34,373 nucleotides of DNA. Source: Alphaproteobacteria bacterium. Its GTDB lineage: Bacteria > Pseudomonadota > Alphaproteobacteria > Rhodospirillales > Magnetospirillaceae. The stretch is taken from positions 1-34,373 of the forward strand of contig JADGAL010000008.1 of assembly GCA_015232025.1 (NCBI GenBank), in the 5' to 3' direction. Of the stretch, positions 9,238 to 17,325 are shown in pieces. The notes below the pieces were generated by a model, which saw only the letters and a list, made by a program, of their open reading frames with translations, did not search any database and was not told the DNA's origin. The translations under genes were made by a program, and so were the position numbers. Numbering within the stretch: position 1 is the stretch's first letter; each line of letters opens with the position of its first letter.

Positions 9238-9960
9238 CTACCGAACCGCCGTCGGCGCGGCGAAGACGTAGCCGATGGCGTGGGCCGAGCGGATCGGGGC
9301 TTCGCCCTCGGTGCGGTCCTCGATCTTCAGGCGCAGGCGGCGGACCAGCGAATCGATCGCGCGGTCGCCCGGATCGTGGTCGCGCCGATACAGGGCGCGC
9401 GAGATGGTTTGGCGCGAGACCGGCTCGCCGGGCGTTTCGAGCAGCAGCTTGAGCAGCGAGAACTCGGCCGAGGTCAGCGGCACCGCCGCGCCCTCGGGCG
9501 ATTGCAGGGTCCGCTGCACGGAATGGAAGGTCCAGGCGCCGGGGGCGGCGTCGGGCGGCGGCGGCTCGGCCGTTTCGCGGCGTGGCCCGACGCGGCGCAG
9601 CAGGCTGCGCAGTTGCGCTTCGAGTTCGCGCAGATCGACCGGCTTGACCAGATAGGCGTCGGCCCCGACCTCCAGCCCGACCACCTTGTCGCCGACCCCC
9701 GATCGCGCGCTGACGATGACGATGCCGATGCCGCCCTGTTGCCGCAGTCGCGCCGCGATGCCGAATCCGCTTTCGCCCGGCAGATTGATGTCGAGCACGG
9801 CAAGGTCGTACGACTCGCCATCCGATAGCAGCGAATCGAGAGCGGTCGAGCTTTCCGCGCCCTGCGCGTGAAATCCCTGGGCGGTCAGGTACTCCACCAT
9901 GTCCTCGCGCAGTGCCCGCTCGTCCTCGACGACAACCACGCGCGGCTTGGTTCCCGGCAT
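9238..9960 (-). CDS. OmpR/PhoB-family DNA-binding response regulator
   Basis: MPGTKPRVVVVEDERALREDMVEYL...DLAVLDINLPGESGFGIAARL...GADAYLVKPVDLRELEAQL plus C-terminal winged helix LTSAEFSLLKLLLETPGEPVSRQTISRALYRRDHDPGDRAIDSLVRRLRLKIE. Confidence 0.95.
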   Translation of the reverse strand: MPGTKPRVVVVEDERALREDMVEYLTAQGFHAQGAESSTALDSLLSDGESYDLAVLDINLPGESGFGIAARLRQQGGIGIVIVSARSGVGDKVVGLEVGADAYLVKPVDLRELEAQLRSLLRRVGPRRETAEPPPPDAAPGAWTFHSVQRTLQSPEGAAVPLTSAEFSLLKLLLETPGEPVSRQTISRALYRRDHDPGDRAIDSLVRRLRLKIEDRTEGEAPIRSAHAIGYVFAAPTAVR

Positions 9961-10023
9961 TCGCGTTCCTCTTTCCAAGTGTTCATCAGCATAGCAGAGA
10001 CCGGCGTTTGAGTATCCGATGCG

Positions 10024-11670
10024 ATGGTTTATCCTGCGCCGATGTCGAGCGAGCGCGGAATGCGGGACGAGTTGATCTTTCGTGACGAGGCCGAGGGCGA
10101 AGCCCCGGCGCTCGCGCCGCCATGGCCGCTGCTGGTGATCGACGACGACGCGCAGGTGCTGGCGATGACCCGCGTCTTGATGCGCGACATCACCTTCGAC
10201 GGCCGCCCCTTCGAGGTGCTGGGCGCCGCCTCGGCGGCCGAGGGCGCCGAGATCCTGGTCAAGCGGCCCGACATCCCGGTGATTCTTCTCGACGTGGTGA
10301 TGGAGACCGACCACGCCGGGCTGGACCTCGCGCGCCGCATCCGCGACGAGATCGGCAACCACCGCGTCCGCATCATTCTGCGCACCGGCCAGCCGGGCGA
10401 GGCGCCCGAACGCGACGTGGTGCTGGCCTATGACATCAACGACTACAAAAGCAAAGCCGAGCTGACCGCGCAGAAGCTGTTCACCTCGGTGATCGGCGCG
10501 CTGCGCTCGTGGCGCGACATCGTGGCGGTCGAGCGCCACCGTCTTGGTCTGGAACGCATCCTCGAGCGCTCGGAACCGCTGCTCCGCCAGCGCTCGATCG
10601 AGGCCCTGGCCGCCGCCTTCGCCGAGGAATTGCGCGCCCTGCTCGACAGTCCGCTGGCCCGCGTCACGGCCCATCGCGCCAGCGAAGGCTGGTCGTCCCT
10701 GCCCGCCGCGGACGCCAGGTTGCTGGACGAGGCGGCGGAGGGCGGCCGCAACGTCTTCCGCCCGGACGCCGCGGTGGTGGTGCTGCCGGTGCTCGACGAC
10801 GCGGCCATCTTGTTCCTGCTGCGCCGGCCCGAGCCGATCGGCCCCGACGAGGCGCGGCTGATCGCCTTGTTCGCCCACCGCGTGACGGTCGGCTTCGACA
10901 ACGCCCGCCTTTATGAAAGCCTGGAGCGGCGGGTCGAATCGCGCACCCAGGCGCTGTCCACCGCCAACGCCCGGCTGGCCGAGGCGCTGGCCGCCGAGCA
11001 GGAGGCCAAGCGCACCCAGCGCGCCTTCCTGTCGATGGTCTCGCACGAGTTCCGCACGCCGCTGGCGGTGGTCGACAGCGCGGCGCAGATGATGCTGCTG
11101 TCCGCCGACGCGGCCCACGCGACGCGCCTGGGCGTCATCCGGGGCAGCGTGCGCCGCATGGTGGAACTGATCGAATCCTGCCTGAGCGACGAACAGCTTG
11201 AAAGCGGCCGGCTGCACATCGCGGCGCGCCCCGTGGAACCCGCCGCGCTGCTGCGCGAACTGATCGAGCGGAACGCCTCGGCCTTTCCGGGCCACACCTT
11301 CGCCTTGGAGCTGGGCGCGCTGCCCGAGCGGATCAGCGTCGATCCCGACCATCTCGGCCTGGCGCTGGTCAATCTGATGAGCAACGCCGCCAAATATTCG
11401 CGTCCGCCGGCCCGGGTGACGATCAACGCCCGACGCGAGGGGCGCGACTTGGCGATTCGCGTGGCCGACCAGGGCATCGGCATTCCGGCCGCCGAGCTGT
11501 GCCGGATCTTCGAGCGTTTCTACCGCGCCACCAACACCGTCGGCGTGACGGGTTCGGGGCTGGGGCTTCATCTGGTGCGCGAGATCGCCTCGCTGCATGG
11601 CGGCACGGTCGAGGCCGCCTCGCGCCTGGGCGAGGGCACCGAAATCACCATTCGCCTGCCGGGAGGATGA
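10024..11670 (+). CDS. Response regulator/histidine kinase hybrid: receiver + DUF3369-like + HisKA/HATPase
   Basis: LLVIDDDAQVLAMTRVLMRDITFDGRPFEVLGAASAAEGAEIL...IPVILLDVVMETDHAGLDLARRIR...VSHEFRTPLAVVDSAAQMM...GSGLGLHLVREIASLHGG. Start may be 10024, 10042 or 10060. Confidence 0.92.
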   Translation: MVYPAPMSSERGMRDELIFRDEAEGEAPALAPPWPLLVIDDDAQVLAMTRVLMRDITFDGRPFEVLGAASAAEGAEILVKRPDIPVILLDVVMETDHAGLDLARRIRDEIGNHRVRIILRTGQPGEAPERDVVLAYDINDYKSKAELTAQKLFTSVIGALRSWRDIVAVERHRLGLERILERSEPLLRQRSIEALAAAFAEELRALLDSPLARVTAHRASEGWSSLPAADARLLDEAAEGGRNVFRPDAAVVVLPVLDDAAILFLLRRPEPIGPDEARLIALFAHRVTVGFDNARLYESLERRVESRTQALSTANARLAEALAAEQEAKRTQRAFLSMVSHEFRTPLAVVDSAAQMMLLSADAAHATRLGVIRGSVRRMVELIESCLSDEQLESGRLHIAARPVEPAALLRELIERNASAFPGHTFALELGALPERISVDPDHLGLALVNLMSNAAKYSRPPARVTINARREGRDLAIRVADQGIGIPAAELCRIFERFYRATNTVGVTGSGLGLHLVREIASLHGGTVEAASRLGEGTEITIRLPGG

Positions 11671-11671
11671 C

Positions 11672-12220
11672 ATGCTGGCGCGCGACTATCTGGACTTCAA
11701 ACGGGCGCTCGACGCGAAGGGAATCCTCTTCTCGATCAGCGGCCATATTTCCGAAGCCATCCTGTTCTCGGTGGGCGACGCGCTGAAGAAGCGGATGGCG
11801 GTGGCCGACACCGACGTCACCACCGTCAAGCGGGTCTTCTCGGTGTTCGTCGAGCAGGTCCAAAACATCATCCGCTATTCCGCCGAGCGCATCGACGGAC
11901 CGGGCGACAACGAGCAACTCAGCCACGGCACGGTCAGCGTCGGCCTGATCGACGGCCGCTTCCACGTCGCCTGTTGCAACGTCATCCGCAACGAGGAGGT
12001 GCCGATGCTGCGGGCGCGCCTCGAGCATTTGCGCGCCCTGTCCAAGGACGACATGAAGGCCTATTATCGCGAACAGCTGCGCGAGCCTCCCGCCAGCGAC
12101 AGTCGCGGCGCGACCATTGGTTTGATCGAGATCGCGCGGCGCGCCGCCCGGCCGATCGAGTTCGGGTTCGAGGAACTGGACCAGACGCTCACCTTCTTCT
12201 GCCTCGAGGTCTGCATTTGA
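11672..12220 (+). CDS. SiaB-family protein kinase-like protein (DUF6272-like)
   Basis: MLARDYLDFKRALDAKGILFSISGHISEAILFSVGDALKKRMAVADTDVTTVKRVFSVFVEQVQNIIRYSAER...TIGLIEIARRAARPIEFGFEELDQTLTFFCLEVCI; GGGAGGA RBS; directly followed by a SiaC-like gene. Confidence 0.85.
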   Translation: MLARDYLDFKRALDAKGILFSISGHISEAILFSVGDALKKRMAVADTDVTTVKRVFSVFVEQVQNIIRYSAERIDGPGDNEQLSHGTVSVGLIDGRFHVACCNVIRNEEVPMLRARLEHLRALSKDDMKAYYREQLREPPASDSRGATIGLIEIARRAARPIEFGFEELDQTLTFFCLEVCI

Positions 12221-12228
12221 GGAACCAG

Positions 12229-12624
12229 ATGGAAAACCGCTTCAAAATCGCGGCCTCGGAGCGCACGCCCGCGGTCGACCTGGACTTCCTCGCCCGCAGC
12301 CTGAGCCTGTCGGGGGAATCCTACCCCGAGGACGCGGCGAGCTTCTTTGGACCGCTGTTCGAGGCGATCAAGCTGCTGCTGGCCGACCCGCGCGGCGGCC
12401 CGGTGCGGGTCGAGATCGCCCTGGCCTATTTCAACAGTTCGAGCGCCAAGGCGCTGATGAACATCCTGCAAGCCATGGAGGCGGCGGCCGGATCGGGCAC
12501 GCCCGTCGAGGTGGTTTGGCGCCATGCCGCCGACGACGAGATGATGCGCGAGTTCGGCGAGGACTTCGGCGAGGATCTCGTCCATGTGCGCTTCGTCCTG
12601 GAGAGCGTCGAAGGCGCCGCCTGA
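12229..12624 (+). CDS. SiaC-family regulatory phosphoprotein (DUF1987-like)
   Basis: LSLSGESYPEDAASFFGPLFEAIKLLL...VRVEIALAYFNSSSAKALMNILQAMEAAAGSGTPVEVVWRHAADDEMMREFGEDFGEDL. Confidence 0.88.
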   Translation: MENRFKIAASERTPAVDLDFLARSLSLSGESYPEDAASFFGPLFEAIKLLLADPRGGPVRVEIALAYFNSSSAKALMNILQAMEAAAGSGTPVEVVWRHAADDEMMREFGEDFGEDLVHVRFVLESVEGAA

Positions 12625-13646
12625 TGGGCCTGTTCGAGGCCGAGGAGGAGACCCTGGCCGAGGCCGACCGGCTGCGCGAGCGGCTGGCCGATTGCGACCC
12701 CGCCCTGCGCCAAGGCGTCGAGCGCCTGATCGAGGCGTACCGCCGCGGCTTTCGCGAGCAGCGCCGCCTCGTCAAGGTCAGCGACCGCTTGCAGGCCGAG
12801 GTCGAACGGCGCCGCGCCGAAGCCGCCGAGGCGCTGACCCGCCTGCGCGAGGCGCAGGATTCGCTGGTCCAGTCGGAAAAGCTCGCCTCGCTCGGCGCGC
12901 TGGTCGCCGGCGTGGCGCACGAGGTCAACACGCCGGTCGGCATCGCCTTGTCCTGCGCCTCGCATCTGTCCGATTCGACCGCTCGCCTGCGCGCCTCGCT
13001 GGCCGCCGGGCCGATCGGGCGCGGCGAGTTCGACCGCTATCTGGAGATGGCCTTCGACACCAGCGGACTGATCGAGGCCAACTGCAAACGCGCCGCCGCG
13101 CTGGTGCGCGGCTTCAAACAGGTGGCGGCCGATCGCGCCAGTTCCGGCCGGCGCGCCTTCGACCTCGCGGCGCTGATCGACGAAAGCCTGACCGTCATCG
13201 CCCCGCGCCTGCGCCAATCCGGCCATTCGGTGACCGTCGATTGCCCGCCGGGGATCGAAATCGACAGCCATCCCGGCGCCCTGTCGCAAATTCTGGTCAA
13301 TCTGGTGGTCAACGCCCTGACCCACGCCTGGGACGAGGGCGCGGCCGGCCGCATCTCGATCGCCGCCGCGCTGATCGACGACGGCCAGTCGGTGCGCCTG
13401 GCCTTCGCCGACGACGGACGCGGCATCCCCGCCCAGGACAGGGGCCGCGCCTTCGATCCCTTCTTCACCACCCGCCGCGGCCGCGGCGGCACCGGGTTGG
13501 GCCTGCACATCGTCCACAATCTGGCCACCGGCCCGCTAGGCGGCTCGGTGCGGCTTGACGAGGGCGATGGGCCGGGCTGCGCCGTCACCCTGATCTTTCC
13601 CAGGGTCGCGCCTCTTACGGATACTCCCCGCCCGAGAAATGGGTAG
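12624..13646 (+). CDS. Sensor histidine kinase (cytosolic, HisKA-like/HATPase)
   Basis: Start overlaps the SiaC-like stop (TGATG). SEKLASLGALVAGVAHEVNTPVGIALSCASHL...FADDGRGIPAQDRGRAFDPFFTTRRGRGGTGLGLHIVHNLATGPLGGSVRL. Confidence 0.93.
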   Translation: MGLFEAEEETLAEADRLRERLADCDPALRQGVERLIEAYRRGFREQRRLVKVSDRLQAEVERRRAEAAEALTRLREAQDSLVQSEKLASLGALVAGVAHEVNTPVGIALSCASHLSDSTARLRASLAAGPIGRGEFDRYLEMAFDTSGLIEANCKRAAALVRGFKQVAADRASSGRRAFDLAALIDESLTVIAPRLRQSGHSVTVDCPPGIEIDSHPGALSQILVNLVVNALTHAWDEGAAGRISIAAALIDDGQSVRLAFADDGRGIPAQDRGRAFDPFFTTRRGRGGTGLGLHIVHNLATGPLGGSVRLDEGDGPGCAVTLIFPRVAPLTDTPRPRNG

Positions 13647-13668
13647 CGCCGCCGCCGCGTGATAGCGT

Positions 13669-13688
13669 CCCTCGACCATCTTCGAGGG
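13669..13688 (+). promoter_or_regulatory. RNA hairpin sequestering the Shine-Dalgarno of the downstream diheme peroxidase gene
   Basis: CCCTCGA-CCATCT-TCGAGGG perfect 7-bp inverted repeat; the 3' arm contains GAGGG of the presumed SD (GAGGGAG) 9 nt before ATG 13700. Confidence 0.45.
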
Positions 13689-13699
13689 AGTTCCGCGCC

Positions 13700-14785
13700 A
13701 TGATCCGTGCCGCCACGCTGCTTGCGATCGTTCTGGCGATGTCGGCTTGCGCGGGCTCGGACGACGCCGATCCGCCGCCCAGTCCGGCCGAGGCGCGGGC
13801 GTTGTTTGGGCAACTCGGGCCGGTGCCGCAGCCCGAGGACAACCCCTCGACGCCGGCCCGCGTGCGGCTGGGCCGCACCTTGTTCGCCGATCCGCGCCTT
13901 TCGGCGGATGGCAGCCTGTCTTGCCAAAGCTGCCACCGGCCCGACCAGGGCTTCGCGGTGGCGCAGTCGATCAGCCCGTCCTTCGCGACGCGGACCGAGC
14001 GGCGCAAGGTGCCCACCCTGATCAATGTCGCCTTCAAGCGGCCGCTGCTGTGGGACGGCCGGGTCGAGGACCTCGATTCGCAGCCGCTGGCGACCATCGC
14101 CGACCGCATCCATTTCAACAACGACCCCGACATCGTGGCGGCCGACTTGGCGCGGGACGCCGCCTATCCGGCCTTGTTCCGCGAGGCGTTCGGCGTCGAG
14201 GGCATCACCGCCCCCCGCATCGCCCAGGCGATCGCCGCCTACGAGCGCACCCTGGTGTTCGACGGCAGCCGCTTCGATCGCTACATGGAGGGCGACACGG
14301 CCGCGCTGACCGCCGCCGAGACCCGCGGGCTGGCGCTGTTCGTCGGCAAGGCGGCCTGCGCGATGTGCCACAACGGCCCCAATCTGACCGACGACCGCTT
14401 CCACAACATCGGCGTGCCCGACCACACGATTCGCGGTCGCGCCCCGGTGATGGCGACGATCGGCTTCGACGCCAAGCGCATGGGCTTGGCCGACTGGGAG
14501 TCGGTGACCGAGGATCTGGGCCGCCAACTGGTCACCAAGGCCCCCGAGGACGGCGGCAAGTTCCGCACCATGAGCCTGCGCAACGTCGCCCAGGTCGCGC
14601 CCTACATGCACAACGGCGCCTTCGCCACCCTGGCCCAGGTGATCGACTTCTACGACGCGGGTGGCGGCGCCCATCCCAACAAGTCGGGCCTGCTGCGCCC
14701 GCTTGGCCTGACGCCCGCCGAGAAGGCCGATCTCGAAGCCTTCCTGCGGGCGCTGACCGGCAGCCGCCGCCCCGATCCCGGTTGA
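13700..14785 (+). CDS. Diheme cytochrome c peroxidase / MauG-family protein
   Basis: Two CxxCH motifs (LSCQSCHRPDQGFAV, AACAMCHNGPNLTDDRFHNIG), KVPTLINVAFKRPLLWDGR, FRTMSLRNVAQVAPYMHNG; N-terminal signal/lipobox-like region ending ...MSAC. Confidence 0.95.
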   Translation: MIRAATLLAIVLAMSACAGSDDADPPPSPAEARALFGQLGPVPQPEDNPSTPARVRLGRTLFADPRLSADGSLSCQSCHRPDQGFAVAQSISPSFATRTERRKVPTLINVAFKRPLLWDGRVEDLDSQPLATIADRIHFNNDPDIVAADLARDAAYPALFREAFGVEGITAPRIAQAIAAYERTLVFDGSRFDRYMEGDTAALTAAETRGLALFVGKAACAMCHNGPNLTDDRFHNIGVPDHTIRGRAPVMATIGFDAKRMGLADWESVTEDLGRQLVTKAPEDGGKFRTMSLRNVAQVAPYMHNGAFATLAQVIDFYDAGGGAHPNKSGLLRPLGLTPAEKADLEAFLRALTGSRRPDPG

Positions 14786-14837
14786 AGAACGGCACGCCGA
14801 GCGCGTAAGCTGGAGCCGTTCCTAGGGGGGGACGGGG

Positions 14838-15605
14838 ATGGCGAGACTCCTGCCGATTCTGCTCCTGGCGCTGTTCCTGGCGCCGGGCGTGAACGCCGAA
14901 CCGCGGACGGTCGCCGTCGGCGGCTATGAATTCGCGCCTTACGTCGAGATCGACGAGGCCGGCAAACCCTCGGGCCTGACGGTCGATCTGCTGGACGCGA
15001 TGAACGCCTTTCAAAAGGAGTGGCGCTTCGTCCTGGTGGTGACCTCGCCCAGCCGCCGCTACAAGGACTTCGCCGAGGGTCGCTACGACATGATCCTGTT
15101 CGAAAATCCCGAATGGGGCTGGACCGGGCGCGATCTGCCGTTCGACGTGACCGAAAGCTTCGTCATGGGCGGCGAGGTGTTCATCGCCCGCGCCATGCCC
15201 GGTCGCGGCCAGGAGTGGTTCGCCTCGCCAAAGGGCCGCAGGATCGTCGGCATGCGCGGCTATCATTACGGCTTCGCCGATTTCCAGACCGACCCCGACA
15301 TTCTGGCCCGCGACTTCGGCATGGTGCTGGTCAACAGCAACCAGGCCAGCATCGAGATGGTGCTGAAGGGCCGCGCCGACATCGCCGTGGTGACCGACGC
15401 CTATCTGCGCCGCTATCTCGCCCGCAATCCCGATGCCCAGTCCCGCCTGCTGATCTCGCAATCCATGGACCAGGTCTATCATCACGCCGCGCTGCTGCGC
15501 CGCGGCGGCCGGCCCGGCGCCTCCGACATCCAGGCGCTGCTGGCCGCCATGGAGCGCGACGGTCGGCTCGACCCGCTGTGGCGGGCCTATGGCATGAAGC
15601 GCTGA
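14838..15605 (+). CDS. Periplasmic substrate-binding protein (SBP_bac_3-like)
   Basis: Signal peptide MARLLPILLLALFLAPGVNAEP then TVAVGGYEFAPYVEIDEAGKPSGLTVDLLDAMNA...GRYDMILFENPE...GRADIAVVTDAYLRRYL. Confidence 0.88.
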   Translation: MARLLPILLLALFLAPGVNAEPRTVAVGGYEFAPYVEIDEAGKPSGLTVDLLDAMNAFQKEWRFVLVVTSPSRRYKDFAEGRYDMILFENPEWGWTGRDLPFDVTESFVMGGEVFIARAMPGRGQEWFASPKGRRIVGMRGYHYGFADFQTDPDILARDFGMVLVNSNQASIEMVLKGRADIAVVTDAYLRRYLARNPDAQSRLLISQSMDQVYHHAALLRRGGRPGASDIQALLAAMERDGRLDPLWRAYGMKR

Positions 15606-15608
15606 ACG

Positions 15609-17114
15609 ATGTTCCAAGCGTCGCCGACCACGCCCGTCCGCCGCACCCTGGCCCGCAAGGTCTTCCTGGCCACCGTTCCCGTGGTGGCGCTGGTGGTGCT
15701 GCTGACCCAACTCGCGATCGGTCTTCAGCGCCATGACCAGCAATGGGCGGCGCTGGAGGCCCGCGCCACCCAGGTGGCGCGGCTGACCGCCGAGGCGGTG
15801 TCGCGCCCCCTGTGGACGCTCGACCGGCCGATCTTCGAATCGCAACTGCGCGCCATCGAGCGCGATCCGGCCTTCCTGGGCGCCCGCATCCTGGACGAGG
15901 ACGGCAAGGCGGTGTTCGAGCACGGCGATCCCTCGTTCGAAACCGACGCCCTGCGCGCCCGCGCCGACATTCCCGACCCGACCAGCGCCGGAACGCTGGG
16001 GCGGGTCGAGGTGGTGCTGTCGACCGCCGAACTAAGCCGAAGCCTGTGGCGCGAGACGGTGATCGGGGTCAGCGCCTTCGCCGTTCTGCTGCTGGGCTTC
16101 CTGGGCACCCTGGACGTCGCCTTGCGCCGCTTGGTGGCCCGGCCGCTGTCGGTGCTGCTCGACGCCATGGGGCGGGTCGAGCGCAAGCGCTGGGAGACCG
16201 TGGCCTGGGCCAGCGACGACGAGATCGGCCGCGTCACCGCCGCCTTCAACCGCATGGTCGACGGCCTGCGCTCGGGCGACGAGGCGCGCCGCCTGCTCGA
16301 CGAGTTGACCGCCGCCCACGCCGAGTTGGAGCGCGCCAACGCCCAGGTGCTGGAAAGCATCCGCTACGCCCGCCGCCTTCAGGACGGCCTGATGCCGGCG
16401 CCCGGCGCGCTCGACGGCGCGATGGCCGGCATCGCCCTGCTGTGGGAGCCGCTGCAAGTGGTCAGCGGCGATTACTGCTGGTTCGAGCGCCTGCCCGACG
16501 GCCGCTGCGTGGTGGCGCTGGTCGACTGCACCGGCCATGGCGTGCCGGGCGCCTTCATGACCCTGGTGGTCGCCTCGGCGCTGGACCGCATCCTGCACGA
16601 CCAGAACGAAACCGCCCCGGCCCGCGTGCTCGACCTGCTCGACGCCATGGTCCGCGAAAGGCTGCGCCAGGACCGCCCCGACGATCGGGCCGGCGGCTCG
16701 GACGACGGCGCCGACGCCGCCATTTGCGTCTGGGACCCCGCCGCGAAAACCCTGCGCTACGCCGGCGCCAGCATCCCGCTGCTGGTGGTGACCCCCGGCG
16801 GGGTGAGCGAAATCCGCCCGACCCGCGCCAGTCTGGGCTACCGCAGCCTGCGCCCCCGCACCGCCTTCGCCGAGGTCACCCTGTCGGTCGAACCCGGCAC
16901 CACCTTCCACCTCGCCACCGACGGCGTGGTCGGCCTGATGGGCGGCACCCCCGCCCGCCAATTCGGCCGCACCCGCCTGCACGCCGTCCTGGCCGGCCTG
17001 CCCGGCCTGGAACCCGCCGAACAAATCGCCCGCGTCCGCGACACCCTGGACGCCTACCGCGACGCCGAGGCGCGCCGCGACGACATCACCTTGGTGGCGT
17101 TTCGGCCGGTGTGA
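15609..17114 (+). CDS. SiaA-like membrane HAMP + SpoIIE/PP2C phosphatase
   Basis: TM-flanked periplasmic region, HAMP (RPLSVLLDAMGRVERKRWETVAWASDDEIGRVTAAFNRMVDGL), phosphatase VVSGDYCWFERLPDGRCVVALVDCTGHGVPGAFMTLV...LATDGVVGLMGG...RRDDITLVAFRPV. Confidence 0.93.
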   Translation: MFQASPTTPVRRTLARKVFLATVPVVALVVLLTQLAIGLQRHDQQWAALEARATQVARLTAEAVSRPLWTLDRPIFESQLRAIERDPAFLGARILDEDGKAVFEHGDPSFETDALRARADIPDPTSAGTLGRVEVVLSTAELSRSLWRETVIGVSAFAVLLLGFLGTLDVALRRLVARPLSVLLDAMGRVERKRWETVAWASDDEIGRVTAAFNRMVDGLRSGDEARRLLDELTAAHAELERANAQVLESIRYARRLQDGLMPAPGALDGAMAGIALLWEPLQVVSGDYCWFERLPDGRCVVALVDCTGHGVPGAFMTLVVASALDRILHDQNETAPARVLDLLDAMVRERLRQDRPDDRAGGSDDGADAAICVWDPAAKTLRYAGASIPLLVVTPGGVSEIRPTRASLGYRSLRPRTAFAEVTLSVEPGTTFHLATDGVVGLMGGTPARQFGRTRLHAVLAGLPGLEPAEQIARVRDTLDAYRDAEARRDDITLVAFRPV

Positions 17115-17325
17115 GATTCTGGATTCTGGACGGCACCGATCGACACTTATTGTATGGCGGCGGCGGTGGGACTCCGCAATTCGACCCTGCGGTGAAGCCA
17201 GTTGCCCTTAATCAAAGGCGTTGCGCCACGGGTCGGTGCTCCAAGCGAGGCCACCGGAAGGGACTGACCTTCTTGCCGCGCTACGCGTGCCCCGGCTCGG
17301 TAACTGCAATCACGCCGATGTCGTA

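Noticed and set aside
9238-11673. 811-aa minus-strand ORF
   Set aside because: Real OmpR-type regulator occupies only 9238-9960; the upstream part is antisense to the plus-strand receiver/HK gene with clear motifs.
13037-14674. 545-aa minus-strand ORF
   Set aside because: Antisense to the histidine kinase and diheme peroxidase, both with strong motifs.
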